Positions 10,661 through 21,289 of a stretch of 64,000 nt of DNA are shown piece after piece; the first letter of the stretch is position 1; each line of letters starts with the position of its first letter. The notes beneath the pieces were generated by a model. It was not told the DNA's origin. It did not search any database and worked only from the letters and a program-made list of their open reading frames with translations. The DNA is from Clavaria fumosa (taxonomy: Eukaryota; Basidiomycota; Agaricomycetes; Agaricales; Clavariaceae), in contig OX637804.1 of NCBI GenBank assembly GCA_951802425.1, positions 372,001 to 436,000 of the forward strand, read 5' to 3'. A program made the translations under genes and the position numbers.

Positions 10661-10991
10661 CTCTCACAACAGAGGGTGTTCAGAAAGAGATGAGAACTGG
10701 ATGACACCCAGTCTAGGTTACAAGATGCGCAACCTGATAGCCTGGGTGTTTTAGCAGCACTGGACTGTGCTGGCATCAGACGCCAAGCAGGTGCACCGGA
10801 TGCCATGCCACAGCTCTGACCCCCTTCCGAACACTTGCAACGAAGGACATATGGAAGGCAATGAAGGGGAATGGGTGAGGTGAAGCTGGAGAGCTTGGTA
10901 TAATACTGCATGGGGTGTAACAGATGCAAAGGAAGAGTTGCTCACCACTTCTGCCATATCTAGTGCTTTTCCACAAGAAGTCATCTGCTTG

Positions 10992-12302
10992 TCAAGGCAT
11001 TAATGAAACAGGGTGCATCACCTCTATACAATGCATCTCATATGATGTGGAAATGCCCCAGTTCACCCACCTTTGGTACAACACCAAGAGGCATGGTTTG
11101 GAACTGTTGATTTCAGAAGCAGCTTGTAGCTTGCTCTCAGTGAATGGTCTGGACATTCTTCTGACAGCAACCTCCTCTGTCAGGTATTGTGAGGCATGGT
11201 CAATGTCTGTCAGGTAGAAGACATGGTTTCTAAAGACATATGTATGTGACAATGGCAAGAAGTTGCCAATTGGGAAACCACAGCAAATGCAGTGAGCGAG
11301 AGTAGGGAACGAATCCATTAGGCCATAACAGGCGTTACAGGCCAAGAGAGTGTCAAAACCCACATAGAGCATGGGGTTGACAATGCAATCCATGTGCTCA
11401 TAGACATTGACCTGTGTATTCTCCATGCTCCTTGGATCCACTGGAGATGAAAAACTATCTGCCTTATCTGTCCTGCTTCTGGTCAGTGCCCTGTTCACCC
11501 AAGTGAGCATGGGCTCTAGCTTGAACTCAAAGAATTTTCCTGCATACTCTGCCCTGGTCAACCTCATATGTGAATGCATGTAGGTACACTGCACAAATGA
11601 GTCAAAGGCCAGAATGGCTACATAGTTCTCCAAAAAATCCTCTTGGCTGGAGCAGAATGACCAGTGGTTTTAAAGTGCATGTAGATTTCTGGCTCACAGA
11701 CTGAAAGATAAATGACATCCTGGTTGTGCCATGCTTCATGCCACAGATTTTCTGGCAGGCCTTCTTCCCTCCTGAACATAGACTGGTCCAACAAGACTTT
11801 CTTGGACCCTACCACATTGAGTCCCTTCCATGTTTTCATTGCACTGGGATTAGTCACAAGCTCCTTCAAGCTTGCAGTAGTTATCAAAGGAACTATAAGG
11901 TGCACCCCAGACTGGACTACATGCCAGATAGGATCCGCAATCTTGTACATCTTTTAGTCACATAGTTTTTCATCTGCAACCTTGAAGAAACTGCACCAGG
12001 GTTTGTACCTTCCTTACTGCCCATGCTGGGTGAGACCTCACAGTCCTTCAGCACTGCAAGTCTCATTACAGCTCTGAAGGCCTCTAACAGCAGCCTGTGC
12101 AAAACGCTTATGTCATCCTCATCATCATCTCACCTGGATCCACATCAGCCAGGGGTTTGCTTTTATCATTGGACACTGGGTCATTATGCTGAGGGTCTGC
12201 ACACCTGACAGCATGCACTGTGTTCCACAACAGAAGTTCCATGTGTTGCAAGGCTTCAGCCTCTGTGAGTTGAACCATGACCAAAACTGGTGGTAGAGAC
12301 AA
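10992..12302 (-). pseudogene. Frameshifted protein-coding remnant, family unknown
   Basis: Four minus-strand frames chain end to end: about 12,302-12,110, then 12,110-11,950, then 11,950-11,620, then 11,633-10,992. The breaks are small indels; the last is at a run of six T at about 11,630, where adding one base would make the frames continuous. The implied protein is at least 400 residues. The last part is Cys-containing and hydrophobic (NPMLYVGFDTLLACNACYG, LAHCICCGFPIGNFLPL), and an earlier part reads KVLLDQSMFRREEGLPENLW. I do not recognise the family. The position next to a reverse-transcriptase fragment suggests mobile-element cargo, but this is inference. CpG is nearly absent. Confidence 0.4.
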
Positions 12303-13439
12303 AGATCTGTGTTATAAATTTGACAGCAAGCTATTTGACAAGTAAATGCTATGATACTGCCATGAAAAGCTCACTTTTTATGATAAGGTGGGTAGCTGAT
12401 GTGGTGGGAATGGGGAAGCAGATGTGCATGTCCTCATTCCCATCACTTTCTTAGTAAGCATTAGTTGTGGTCTTGAACCTTGCTAGCTCAGATTAGTCCA
12501 AACTGTACTCTTCTTAGTTTGTGTTGTACTGTGTCTTATATTCTGTGAATATAAAGTTTCCAGTTTATCTGTTGCATCATAATGAGTCAAGTCCATACAT
12601 TCAGAAATCAGTGTCAATCATCAGAGTCTGTATAAGTGCAAATCAGTCAGTTCAGAAAACAAACATAAAGCATATCCTGAATTGTAAGGAGGTTAACCAG
12701 AATTAGCAATATGTGGCTATCCATAATGGTTTGCCATTCCAACTATAATTTTTAAAAACTTTTTAAAACATGCTCATCCATTATAGATTTATCTATTTTG
12801 TTAAATGTAGAGATCAGGTCAAGATGAACATCACATATAAAATGAGCTGAGTGTCAGTGATCAATGAACAGTACCAAAAAAATGTGTGTTTCTTATACAA
12901 TGCCTGGGTGGAGGGATGCCAGCATGTGAGCAGTTAACAAGGGCTCTCAAAATCAATGTTGGTTGTGACCTGGAGGCAAGTGATCTCAACCTACCATATT
13001 GCATTCCCTTCAAAAGTCCTCATTATCATCTGGTCAGAGGCAGTCATCAAAGAGGAACAACTGCAATTAGGTTCATCAGCTGGCAGCACCATGTTTCCCT
13101 GTTGTTTGCCCCAATATTTTCTCTGGTAGAATCTGTCATGTGTTCATCAGAATTGTAGTATGCTGTGGCAGACAATGCAACACAATTAATCTGCCAAAGC
13201 ATTGTACAGATTGTGATCACATTCTGGATGCCAAAGGTCAATTCAAACTCAGGTAATGGTTGCAATAACAATGTATTTCTTTGGCTGATTTATAGGTTTA
13301 GAGGTGTGCTACAAGCTTTAAATATATTGTTCATCAAGGTATATTCAAAGTCAGATATTGTCTGTACAGATTTGACTTAAGTTCAAACAACCTCCTAAGT
13401 AAAAATGTCTGTCTGATTCAACATCATAGTATCCTTCTT
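12303..13439. other. CpG-free AT-rich spacer
   Basis: No CG dinucleotide and no frame with recognisable motifs. Short frames on both strands are uninformative. I see no terminal repeats. Confidence 0.5.
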
Positions 13440-14930
13440 CACTCAAGCTACCATGTCTTATCTGCTACATCTTCTCTCCACTTCAAAATCCATTCTTTCA
13501 AATCAGTATAGTCAACCACTTCAAGTGGCTTCTCTTCATCATTACTTTCCTCCATGTCTTGGGGCAGATAAGGTCTTCCTTGAAACTGACCCAAATGTGT
13601 CTCTTTCCAATTTCCCAAATGGCTTGCTCCTCTCTGCTATCTGGACATGCACAGCTTTATTATGCCTGGTTGAATCCATCCAATTTCTCTTGACTCCATG
13701 CATTTCCTCATTCTTCTAGATAGCATAGTTAAGAGCATCCACCTTGTTGTGATGATTCACCACAGAGACAGCATCATGGCCTTCTGGCTGAGGGAAGGTG
13801 AGAAAGCAAACCTCTGACAAAGGTTCAGGTGCTGGTGCAGTGTTAGGTTCTGGAGAATAAGGTGCTTGAGTTGAAGGTGGTGTTGGAGGTGTTGGTACTG
13901 GTGGTCCAGCCTGCCATGACTTGGGATCAACAATAAATCAAACCTGGGCTGTTCCTTGCATGCCTCTGGGCCACAGTGCTTGCTCCAGGTTGAGAGATTG
14001 GGTAATTCTTGGTTCCACATTAAGCATAGAGTTTGGTGCAACATAATCAAAGTATGCTGCTCCATTATAAAATCCAATTCCAGTTGGAATGAGATGGCCA
14101 TGAAGTCCACCATTGGTTGGATACACTTCATTTGAATCCCATTGCACTGGCTTAGCTTGGTCATTCATAGCATGAGACTGAGAGCTTTGCTGCTGGACTG
14201 GTGCCCTTGGGATGTAATGTGAAAATGGATGATAGGAATTATGGGCTGGATTGGTTGGCATGTTTTCCTTGGAAATTATCACTCCTGGCTCAGGGAGAGG
14301 AACTGTATGCATATATGAAGCCATAGGAGCATTCATGGGCATATGATTGGCTTGGTTCTGGGAATTGGTGATAATAAAAGAAGTGTGTTGTCTAGCTCCA
14401 GGATTATTGTAGGGTGGTGGCTGACTTGTTGTATATTGTGAATTGGGTTGTGGGTTGAGAGATGGGGGTGGGGTTAGAGTTTCATTCCTGTATCCCTTGA
14501 TAAGCTTGCCTCCTTGGGACCTCTTCTGGCTTGCATGATTGCAGGTAGAGCATGCACAATACTCCACAAGATCATTTTCATCCCATGCATCATCAAATAA
14601 GACTTGATGAATAAAAGTAGCCCTTGGATGTTTTCCTAGGAAGGATCCATGACAAGACCTTGACTCACACAAGTCATCAGGGTCATGCCATAAATAATTA
14701 ACATCTGGACCAGCTGTCTTTTGGTTCTGGGTTGCATGTTGATCCATAGGACTGTATACCATCAATGTCTGGTGTTTAGGTTGGAAAAATGTGGGATCAT
14801 GAGGAAGTGGTGCCTCAGAGTCTGTCACATGATACACCTTGGTGTCTGGCACTCCAAGGAGCTCATGGGCAATGCCTGGCTGCTTGGGATCTTGAAATAC
14901 CACATAGGTTCCATCTGGCCTCTCAACAAT
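13440..14930 (-). pseudogene. Long decayed gene with a proline-rich tail, family unknown
   Basis: A minus-strand frame is open from about 14,930 (NYVSIVERPDGTYVVFQDP) to a TGA at 13,938-13,940. It resumes in the same frame as FIVDPKSWQAGPPVPTPPTP through to a TAG at 13,716-13,718, then stays open for another 58 codons. Beyond about 13,560 a different frame continues with DYTDLKEWILKWREDVADK. Together this is a protein of more than 450 residues with an N-terminal globular part, a central Gln/Asn/Pro/His-rich region and a Pro-rich stretch. The TGA falls where CGA (Arg) would fit, and the whole segment has no CG dinucleotide, so C-to-T decay at CpG is a likely cause. No family is recognised. Confidence 0.45.
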
Positions 14931-15089
14931 TGAGACATAGTTGGCACACTGCCAAGGTCTGCTTCAGTGCAAACCTCTCTCTTGAGTACTGCTCCATGAA
15001 TGAAATGCTAATCAATGTCCTCACAAAGCTATTACATATCACACAAAGTTTATGAGAGGTTCAGAACTGCCCTTGGAGTGGTTAGGGAA

Positions 15090-15382
15090 TATTGATGCTG
15101 CAGTCTGGTTAAGTCTGGTTCAGGGCCAAATTTTTTGAACCCAGAACTGGACTTTAGGTCTGGTTCAGGCCAAATTCCAAACCTTAAACCTGAGTTTGGT
15201 CCAAGTCCAGTTTGTTGGACCGGACTTTTACTAAATAAGGTAATGGTTCACCCAATTTTGGGCTTCTGAACTGAAATTTCAGTTCAGTTCACCCACTTGG
15301 CTGAACCTGAACCTGATTTTCAGTCCAGTCCAGTCTGGTTCAGGTTCAAACCAAAGTTTGGAACCAAACTGTGGCATCCCTA
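15090..15382 (+). mobile_element. hAT-type MITE, copy 1 (293 bp), CpG-decayed
   Basis: Ends tattgatgctgcagt and (complemented) tagggatgccacagt are inverted repeats. It is flanked by a perfect 8-bp duplication, ttagggaa (15082-15089 and 15383-15390). It has the same length and orientation as the copy at 44,320. Compared with the inverted copy at 18,068, nearly every CG has become TG or CA. Confidence 0.92.
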
Positions 15383-15519
15383 TTAGGGAAGACTCCCTGA
15401 GTTGCAATGACTAAATTTGAGGGCCCACCAATGCTGTGTGGATCATCCTCTCTGTTGACAGGTGCACCCAAGACACCCAACATCAGGAGAATAATTGGGG
15501 TGGTACAACAAGGTATATA

Positions 15520-15645
15520 CTGTCATACCAATCTTAACCAGTTTTAACACCTAGCCTGGTATATACACACTTAAACTGGTTATAAACTGGTTTATACTTG
15601 GTTATACCAAATTATACTTCTCTATACCATGAAATGGTATGACAG
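15520..15645. repeat. Short inverted-terminal element, MITE-like
   Basis: Inverted 11-bp ends ctgtcatacca (15520-15530) and tggtatgacag (15635-15645) enclose a run of ggtata/tatacc motifs, so the whole can fold on itself. A clear target duplication is not visible. The rest of 15,383-15,965 holds nothing else I can name. Confidence 0.45.
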
Positions 15646-15965
15646 GGCCATGATTTTGCTGATGAAGATACCCACATTCAAAACTCCCACTGTGTGGATC
15701 CCCTTCATTTTGGTTGTGTTTCTATAGGTTAGACTTTGCACTTTATATATGTCATGTCTTGGACCTTGGAGAGCTCACATTCAGTACTCCCATGTGACTC
15801 TCCAGGTATGAAGTCTATTCCTACCGTGATTTAGTATGCTAATACACAACATGTTTGGTACTCCTATGTGACTGGCAAACCGGAGTACATTTTGGAAACT
15901 AGCAGCTGCAGCATATGTATGGCTCCATCTGAGACAAGGCAGCTCGGGTATAAGTACAAGTTTAT

Positions 15966-16997
15966 TTAGACCTTCTTTTCCGCTTCTGCTGCTGGTGCTG
16001 GTGCTTCTCTCTTCTTCGGTAAGCAGATTTTCCAATCAAATCCTATGAACACTACGAAGATGGTAACGCCAGTCTGTACCCAAAAGCCAATCCACACATC
16101 TATGTTGAGAGGCTGGTCACAAAATGAATGGTGAAGAGCAGCAGAAATGCGCGCACAGGTGGCGGACTTCCCCTCAAGCACTTCGAAGTTGTATTGCCCG
16201 ACCACACTCACGTCTCTTGGTGGATATACCAGTAGGCGAACATCTGATACAGTCTTTTTGAACCACGAGCGGAGTAGTATTGTTGTACACAATACTGGGC
16301 ACCAGAAATAAATACCGCGAGGGATACATGGATGCACAAATGCAAAGAAGATGCACTCACATATCACCCAGTAGATAATATTTAGAAATGCAACGGCCCT
16401 GGCGCCCCACGAGCCTCTTTTACCGATATTAAACCAGTTGATCTGTGAAAAATCCCAGATTCTAATGCAAGCCACTATTGCGTAGAGTAGACAAAGCCCC
16501 CCGGTGACGGTGACGCCGACCGTAATGAGAACAACGACGATGCTTATGGTTATATCCGGTTTCATCATTCCTTGAATATACCCATCTTGACCTATAGAGT
16601 CTGATCAATCGATTGGAACAACGTCAGCATCATCCGATGACCAAGGCGTGCCAGAAAACGCACCCCAAATTGGGAAGCCAAATTTTACGACCTTAGTACA
16701 GTACGGCGTTCCGCCAGCGACCACGCAAGATCCTGACGATAAATGTGTGCAACCAAAGTGACGAGGAAGCGATGTGGTCTTACCCAACGGACCATAATGG
16801 TATGAAATGCCACCAGCCGCGTTAGGCTTGAACCATACCATGGCGCTATCATCCGCCCCCCACCTCACGGGAATCAGTAAAATGGCGACGAACATGACTA
16901 TAGAAACTGATTGAAGGAGACAGGCAGGGATCCACAGGACGTCGCATGGCTCTTCCGATGCCAACCGATTGCAGGGAAAGCACTGGGTGTCGGGCAT
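15966..16997 (-). CDS. Multi-pass membrane protein of unknown function (2 exons)
   Basis: Two minus-strand exons, 16997-16664 and 16591-15966, join across a 72-nt intron (16663-16592) with a GTGCG donor, a GCTGAC branch-like motif and a CTATAG acceptor. The splice keeps the frame (FGFPIWG then QDGYIQGMMKP) and gives 319 residues from ATG at 16997. Hydrophobic segments suggest about five helices: VLWIPACLLQSVSIVMFV near residue 20, two near residues 120-190, a weaker one, and FWVQTGVTIFVVFIGF near the C-terminus, followed by a Lys/Glu/Ala-rich cytosolic tail ending in KKV. A Cys-rich loop after helix 1 (CTHLSSGSC, CTKV) may be extracellular. I do not recognise the family. CpG is frequent, so this small island has escaped the decay seen on both sides. 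Confidence 0.75.
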
Positions 16998-17403
16998 TAT
17001 TTTTGCGTGCTAGAGTCCGACGCCGGGAAGCTAATGGACAGATGCGAGTCCTCATGCCGTTGAAGGTAAAATTTTATCAGTGGCGTGCATATTAAAATTG
17101 TGCCAAGGGGCTTTTCACGGGACATGGGGGCGCTTATGTAAGCGTGTCCGAGGACACGCCCCTGCCCCCTCAACCTCGGACACCGTTCAGGAGGCGGGCT
17201 GTCGGCGCCCCGGGCCGAGCTCATTGCCGTGACTCCTTTTTTGGGTTTCGGGTCGAGTGGCGCAGTCTTGATTGTGGCAAGAACCCTGCAACTGCTAAGA
17301 ACTGAATCCCCACTCACAGCTCAACCAGGGTCACAACTCATTTGTTCATCCTGTGCTCATGTTAGCACAAACCTAAGCCTTCCCCCCCCCCCCTAGCCCA
17401 CTT
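16998..17403. promoter_or_regulatory. Likely promoter region of the membrane-protein gene
   Basis: GC- and CpG-rich upstream flank of the minus-strand gene. It contains a hairpin-forming sequence gcgtgtcc-ga-ggacacgc (17142-17159). From about 17,340 the sequence returns to repeat character, with a poly-C run near 17,382. No TATA box stands out. Confidence 0.3.
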
Positions 17404-17680
17404 CTTGCAATGGTTCCCAAGCCCTCGGATGTCACCATTGCTGCAAACAGAAGGAACTCCACTTCTGGATCAAGCAGATAGATGCTTCAACTAGTGGCAA
17501 GGTCCTGACTCTGCAAGGCACTATCTGCACCCTTCGCAAAAACCTCATGCAGTACTATGGCCTGGACTTCACCTGCACAGCCTCAAAGACTGATATTGTC
17601 ATTGTCAGCCTGGTCTTGATTGATCTGCAGCTTCAGTGCAATCAGTGGGTGTACCCACAGACCCTGGGGAGGGAATAGGA
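17404..17680 (+). pseudogene. Open fragment with Cys-rich start, family unknown
   Basis: One plus-strand frame runs without stop from about 17,404 to a TAG near 17,678. It reads ALGCHHCCKQKELHFWIKQI and then TICTLRKNLMQYYGLDF. It has no ATG at its start and no clear introns. Its Cys pairs followed by a helical segment suggest a decayed zinc-binding domain, perhaps from a mobile element. Nothing else marks 17,680-18,060. Confidence 0.3.
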
Positions 17681-18067
17681 GGTGAGAACAGCTGTAGGAC
17701 AGCCCTTCATGCTGTAAGACACTGATTGTGAGTCCTGTCCCAGCCAGCTTATCTCCTGACATCCGACAGGCTGGGGTGTCAATGGTTCCATGCTGCCCCC
17801 TCCCCATCCAAACAGCATCCCCCCACCTTCTAACCCAATCTCTGGACAGCCACAGCTGCACAGCAACTCATGGAACACATTTGCAGATGGTGGGAGATTA
17901 TGACTGTGAGGTGAGGTGTGGTTATTTCTTTTCTTTTGTTGCTGTTATTTGTAGTGATTGGGTGTGGCAGAGGCTATGTTCATCAAGAGGCAGATGGAGT
18001 GCAAGCTCATCTAATAACAAAGCTACTATACATGGGTGCTACAGTAGGGTGTTTAAGCTAACCAGCC

Positions 18068-18315
18068 TAGGGATGCCATGGTTCGGTTCTGAACTTTGGT
18101 TTGAACCTGAACTGGACTGGACCGAACCGAAAATGAGGTTCAGGTTCAGCCAAGTGGGTGAACCGAACCAAAATTTCGGTTCAGAAGCCCAAATTTGGGC
18201 AAACCATTACCTTATTTAGTAAAAGTCCGGTCCAACGAACCGGACTTGGACCGAACTCAGGTTTAAGGTTCAGAATTTGGCCTGAACCGGACTTAACTGG
18301 ACCATGGCATCCCTA
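18068..18315 (-). mobile_element. hAT-type MITE, copy 2 (248 bp), CpG-rich
   Basis: Starts tagggatgccatggt and ends with its complement accatggcatcccta. It is flanked by a perfect 8-bp duplication aaccagcc (18060-18067 and 18316-18323). Inverted relative to the copies at 15,090 and 44,320. It retains many CG dinucleotides. Confidence 0.93.
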
Positions 18316-18850
18316 AACCAGCCTATGTATGTGTGTTTGGGTCACAGCTACCTTGGCCATCTCAGATCTGATCATTGTTATATTACAGTGCTATAATCAG
18401 TGCATTTATACTTATCAGGTTATTGGCAGTCTTGGCATCATGATGTGGCAATGGTCACTATAGAATTTATGGTTGAGTTGGTTTGCGGAGCACCCGTCCA
18501 GAATGGACGTCAGCGAGGCGACTAAAGGGCATACTTGGTAAAGCTGGAAGCTGGTGTATTGTCCGTAATCCAATGGGGGTTTCACTCCCATCGTCGCTAT
18601 CTTAAATACACAGTACCTAGGGCTATGCTATGAGGCAGTGCTGCTAGGTGCTTACAAAGTGTACAGCATTGATAAGAATCCATCAATCAGATAAGCCATC
18701 CATCAGATGATCGTCGCTCGACAGCTTCAATTCTCAACAGTCACATCACATCTGCAGTTGCAGTAGTCAGGTATTGGTTACCCAGTCATCCTGTCTTGGT
18801 GACTTCTAGTTAGGCATGGAGTCTCAGCCTTCTCAGGTGTTGTCTGTCTA
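18316..18850. other. Spacer with no gene
   Basis: No coding frame. A small CpG-containing patch at 18,480-18,610 includes a perfect 5-bp-stem hairpin (gtccagaatggac) and a tRNA-like stretch, but it does not fold into a credible tRNA. Confidence 0.4.
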
Positions 18851-19417
18851 TGTCAGTCCAGGTCTCACACAGAAGTGTATGAGGGGAAGAACTCAATTTC
18901 AATGTGAGGAGCTACAACTATTACATGTGGGGTATATATACTAGCAGATGAGGCAGCACAAAGGATGAGTCACATGAACAGGAATGAGGCTATGCGCTCT
19001 GAGTCACAAGGAGTCAAGAAGGTGAAACAGGGCAAGGGGAATACCAAATAGAGAGGGGAGTGGCAAGGCATGGGCAGGGGATGTTGACAGGGAGAGTACT
19101 TGGCATGGTCTTGGCTGCCTGAGGGGAGACCTCAATTAAGCCTGATTAGTTTAGATTGCTTGATGGGAGATGTCAGTACTGCTGTCCCAGATCTGCCTCC
19201 ATCACAAATTCCAAAGTGTGGGAAAAGCTACAGGTGCTGGTTGGGGTCACATGGCAGGTAATGCTATTAATGCTGTTAATGCCATTAATGCCTCTCCAAG
19301 GTTGCGAACAGGCACTAAAGGTCACTGTCCATCATGTGACTTCACTATTTGCTATTCACTCTTGGCCTTTGGAATACATTTGGGTTCTAACAGTGGCTTA
19401 GGTAAGCAATCCTGACA
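18851..19417 (-). mobile_element. Solo LTR of the gypsy A 3'-LTR family
   Basis: A 567-bp segment with ends tgtcag and ctgaca, aligning along its length with 3435-3984 (shared blocks such as gaggggagacct and caaagtgtgggaaaagctac). No internal coding sequence adjoins it, and no perfect 5-bp target duplication is visible (gtcta / tacaa). Confidence 0.85.
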
Positions 19418-20930
19418 TACAATTGCATTTGTCAATTTCACTCTGGTCTCTACTGCAGCAAGAGTGGGCATTTCATCAAAATATGTTTCCTATGGCAATC
19501 TAGGACATATAAACACAGGCACTTTAAGACACAAGTGAGAAGAATGCATTGTCATACTTCAGCAATACAGTTGCTTGATACTCAGCAATTCATACAATCC
19601 AGGTCATTCTGAGGGTCAGGTACCTGCAAGTACAAGGACACCCTGTTGGTTATTCTGTACTCATACTCATGGGAGTACAGATATGCATGGATCACAGATT
19701 ATCTATATCCATAGCCTGCAGCTCACCCACTTATGGGACTGTAGTTCACCTCACTGCTCTCTCTCCTAACTTATTTCTGGCTTGGGCACAGGAACAAGAA
19801 ACTACTGTATATCAAGTGATTGTCATGCCCATGCTGCTCCCTTTGGTCCAGACTGGAAATACAATCTCCAGCTGTTTGTACCCAGTGCCTCAGTACCTGA
19901 TGGTACCTGCCCTGCATGTGGGGTAGGCACCAAGTCCACTTCTGGGGATAGTTCCCTGCATGGCTATCCTGATCCCAAACCTGACCTCCATCCTGATCCC
20001 TGACCTCCAAACCTGACCTCCATCTTGATCCCTGACCTCCAAACCTGACCTCCTGACTGTCATGACATAGTTACTCACCAGGAGCAACCTACAAGTAAGG
20101 ATTCATGCAATCTGTCAAGTACAATCTACATAGTTGCTTGGTAGCAAAGCTACCAACTTGATGGTGGTAGTGTCTGCACTCTGGATTGTGATCCTGATCC
20201 TGGTTCCCATCCCATTATCCTGTCACTAGTCCTAAAACATATCTCCAGGTCATTTTCCATAGTCACTATCAATGATCCAGGTTGCCAGTAATGCCCTGGT
20301 CTTGTAGTATATATACCTGTCCCCTTTATAGAGTATTTGGTAGTCCAGATACTTCATACTTTGTACCTGCCATCTGTACTTGTATTCCATCCATCCCCTA
20401 ATTTCCGGCCCATTCTGTCCATCCCCCTTACCATTCTATTTCTAATCCAACCCTTGCCCTCTCCATCTGCAACTTCACCAATTGTGCTAAGTCCCCTGTG
20501 ACCTGTCCAACTCCTGGAACTTATCTCTGCCTCTGCCAGTCTGTCTGACCTGTCCAACCCTCCAGAAATCATCTCCAATCTCTGAACCTCCCCTGTCCCC
20601 CTCATACCAGCATTCTATCTGACCTCTGTCTCCTCCTTAAGTCACTTGTTAATTCTGTATCCCATCTGCACTCTGTATCTCTGTCCTTCTGTCCATTCCC
20701 CTGTCTTGACAATCTGACCAAGTCAAATCCAACCCCTCTGCCTGGACACTACATCTGTAATCCCATAATTCCATCACTCTGAAATATGGGACCCCAGGAC
20801 TCATTAGGGCATCATTTCAATATTTTTGCCAGGTCCCACCAGAACATCAAAGTCCAATTCTAGAATCCCAAACTTGAACTCTGACTGGAGTTTGCTCTGC
20901 TCCACCCAAAATGACTCATACAGTGATATT
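19418..20930. repeat. LTR-like debris with internal 31-bp tandem units
   Basis: From 19,821 (tgtcatgcccatgctg) the sequence parallels 9,511-10,190, including a TATA-type block near 20,305 and the shared catcatttcaat. At about 19,970-20,055 a unit of about 31 bp (cctgacctccaaacctgacc plus tccatc) repeats about 2.5 times. No coding frame is convincing. Confidence 0.4.
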
Positions 20931-21289
20931 CTGTCACTTGTTCCAGTCATTTTTTACTGCCCATGAGTGACTAGATTGAAAACTGGTGATGGAAAAACAA
21001 ACAAGGGTTCTGCCAACATGGTGTATGTGTAATCTACCATGAGCTACACTGTGCTACATAAGATACTAGTAAGCTATGCCCTAGCTATAAATTTCCTTGA
21101 TTCTACAAACACAAGTGGGTTTGCATATGGTCATATTGTATATATTTGCAATATGAGTTAGCACATTTATAGGTTAAGTCAACCGTTACAAGCAAGAGGA
21201 CAGCGCCCATCCAGTACTTGTCCAATGTATGGAATTATATTATGATAAGTAGGTCTGGATGGCAATAATATATCATGCAGTAGTTGACC
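20931..21289. other. Boundary from repeat DNA to the main gene island
   Basis: AT-rich and CpG-poor up to about 21,180, then CpG-containing sequence leading into the 3' end of the next gene. No features seen. Confidence 0.4.

Noticed and set aside
18477..18610. tRNA-like or small structured RNA (agcgagg ... cgtcgct with a ggtttcac loop)
   Set aside because: The acceptor stem has a mismatch, the T loop lacks the TTC pattern in the right place and no anticodon arm can be drawn; chance similarity is more likely.
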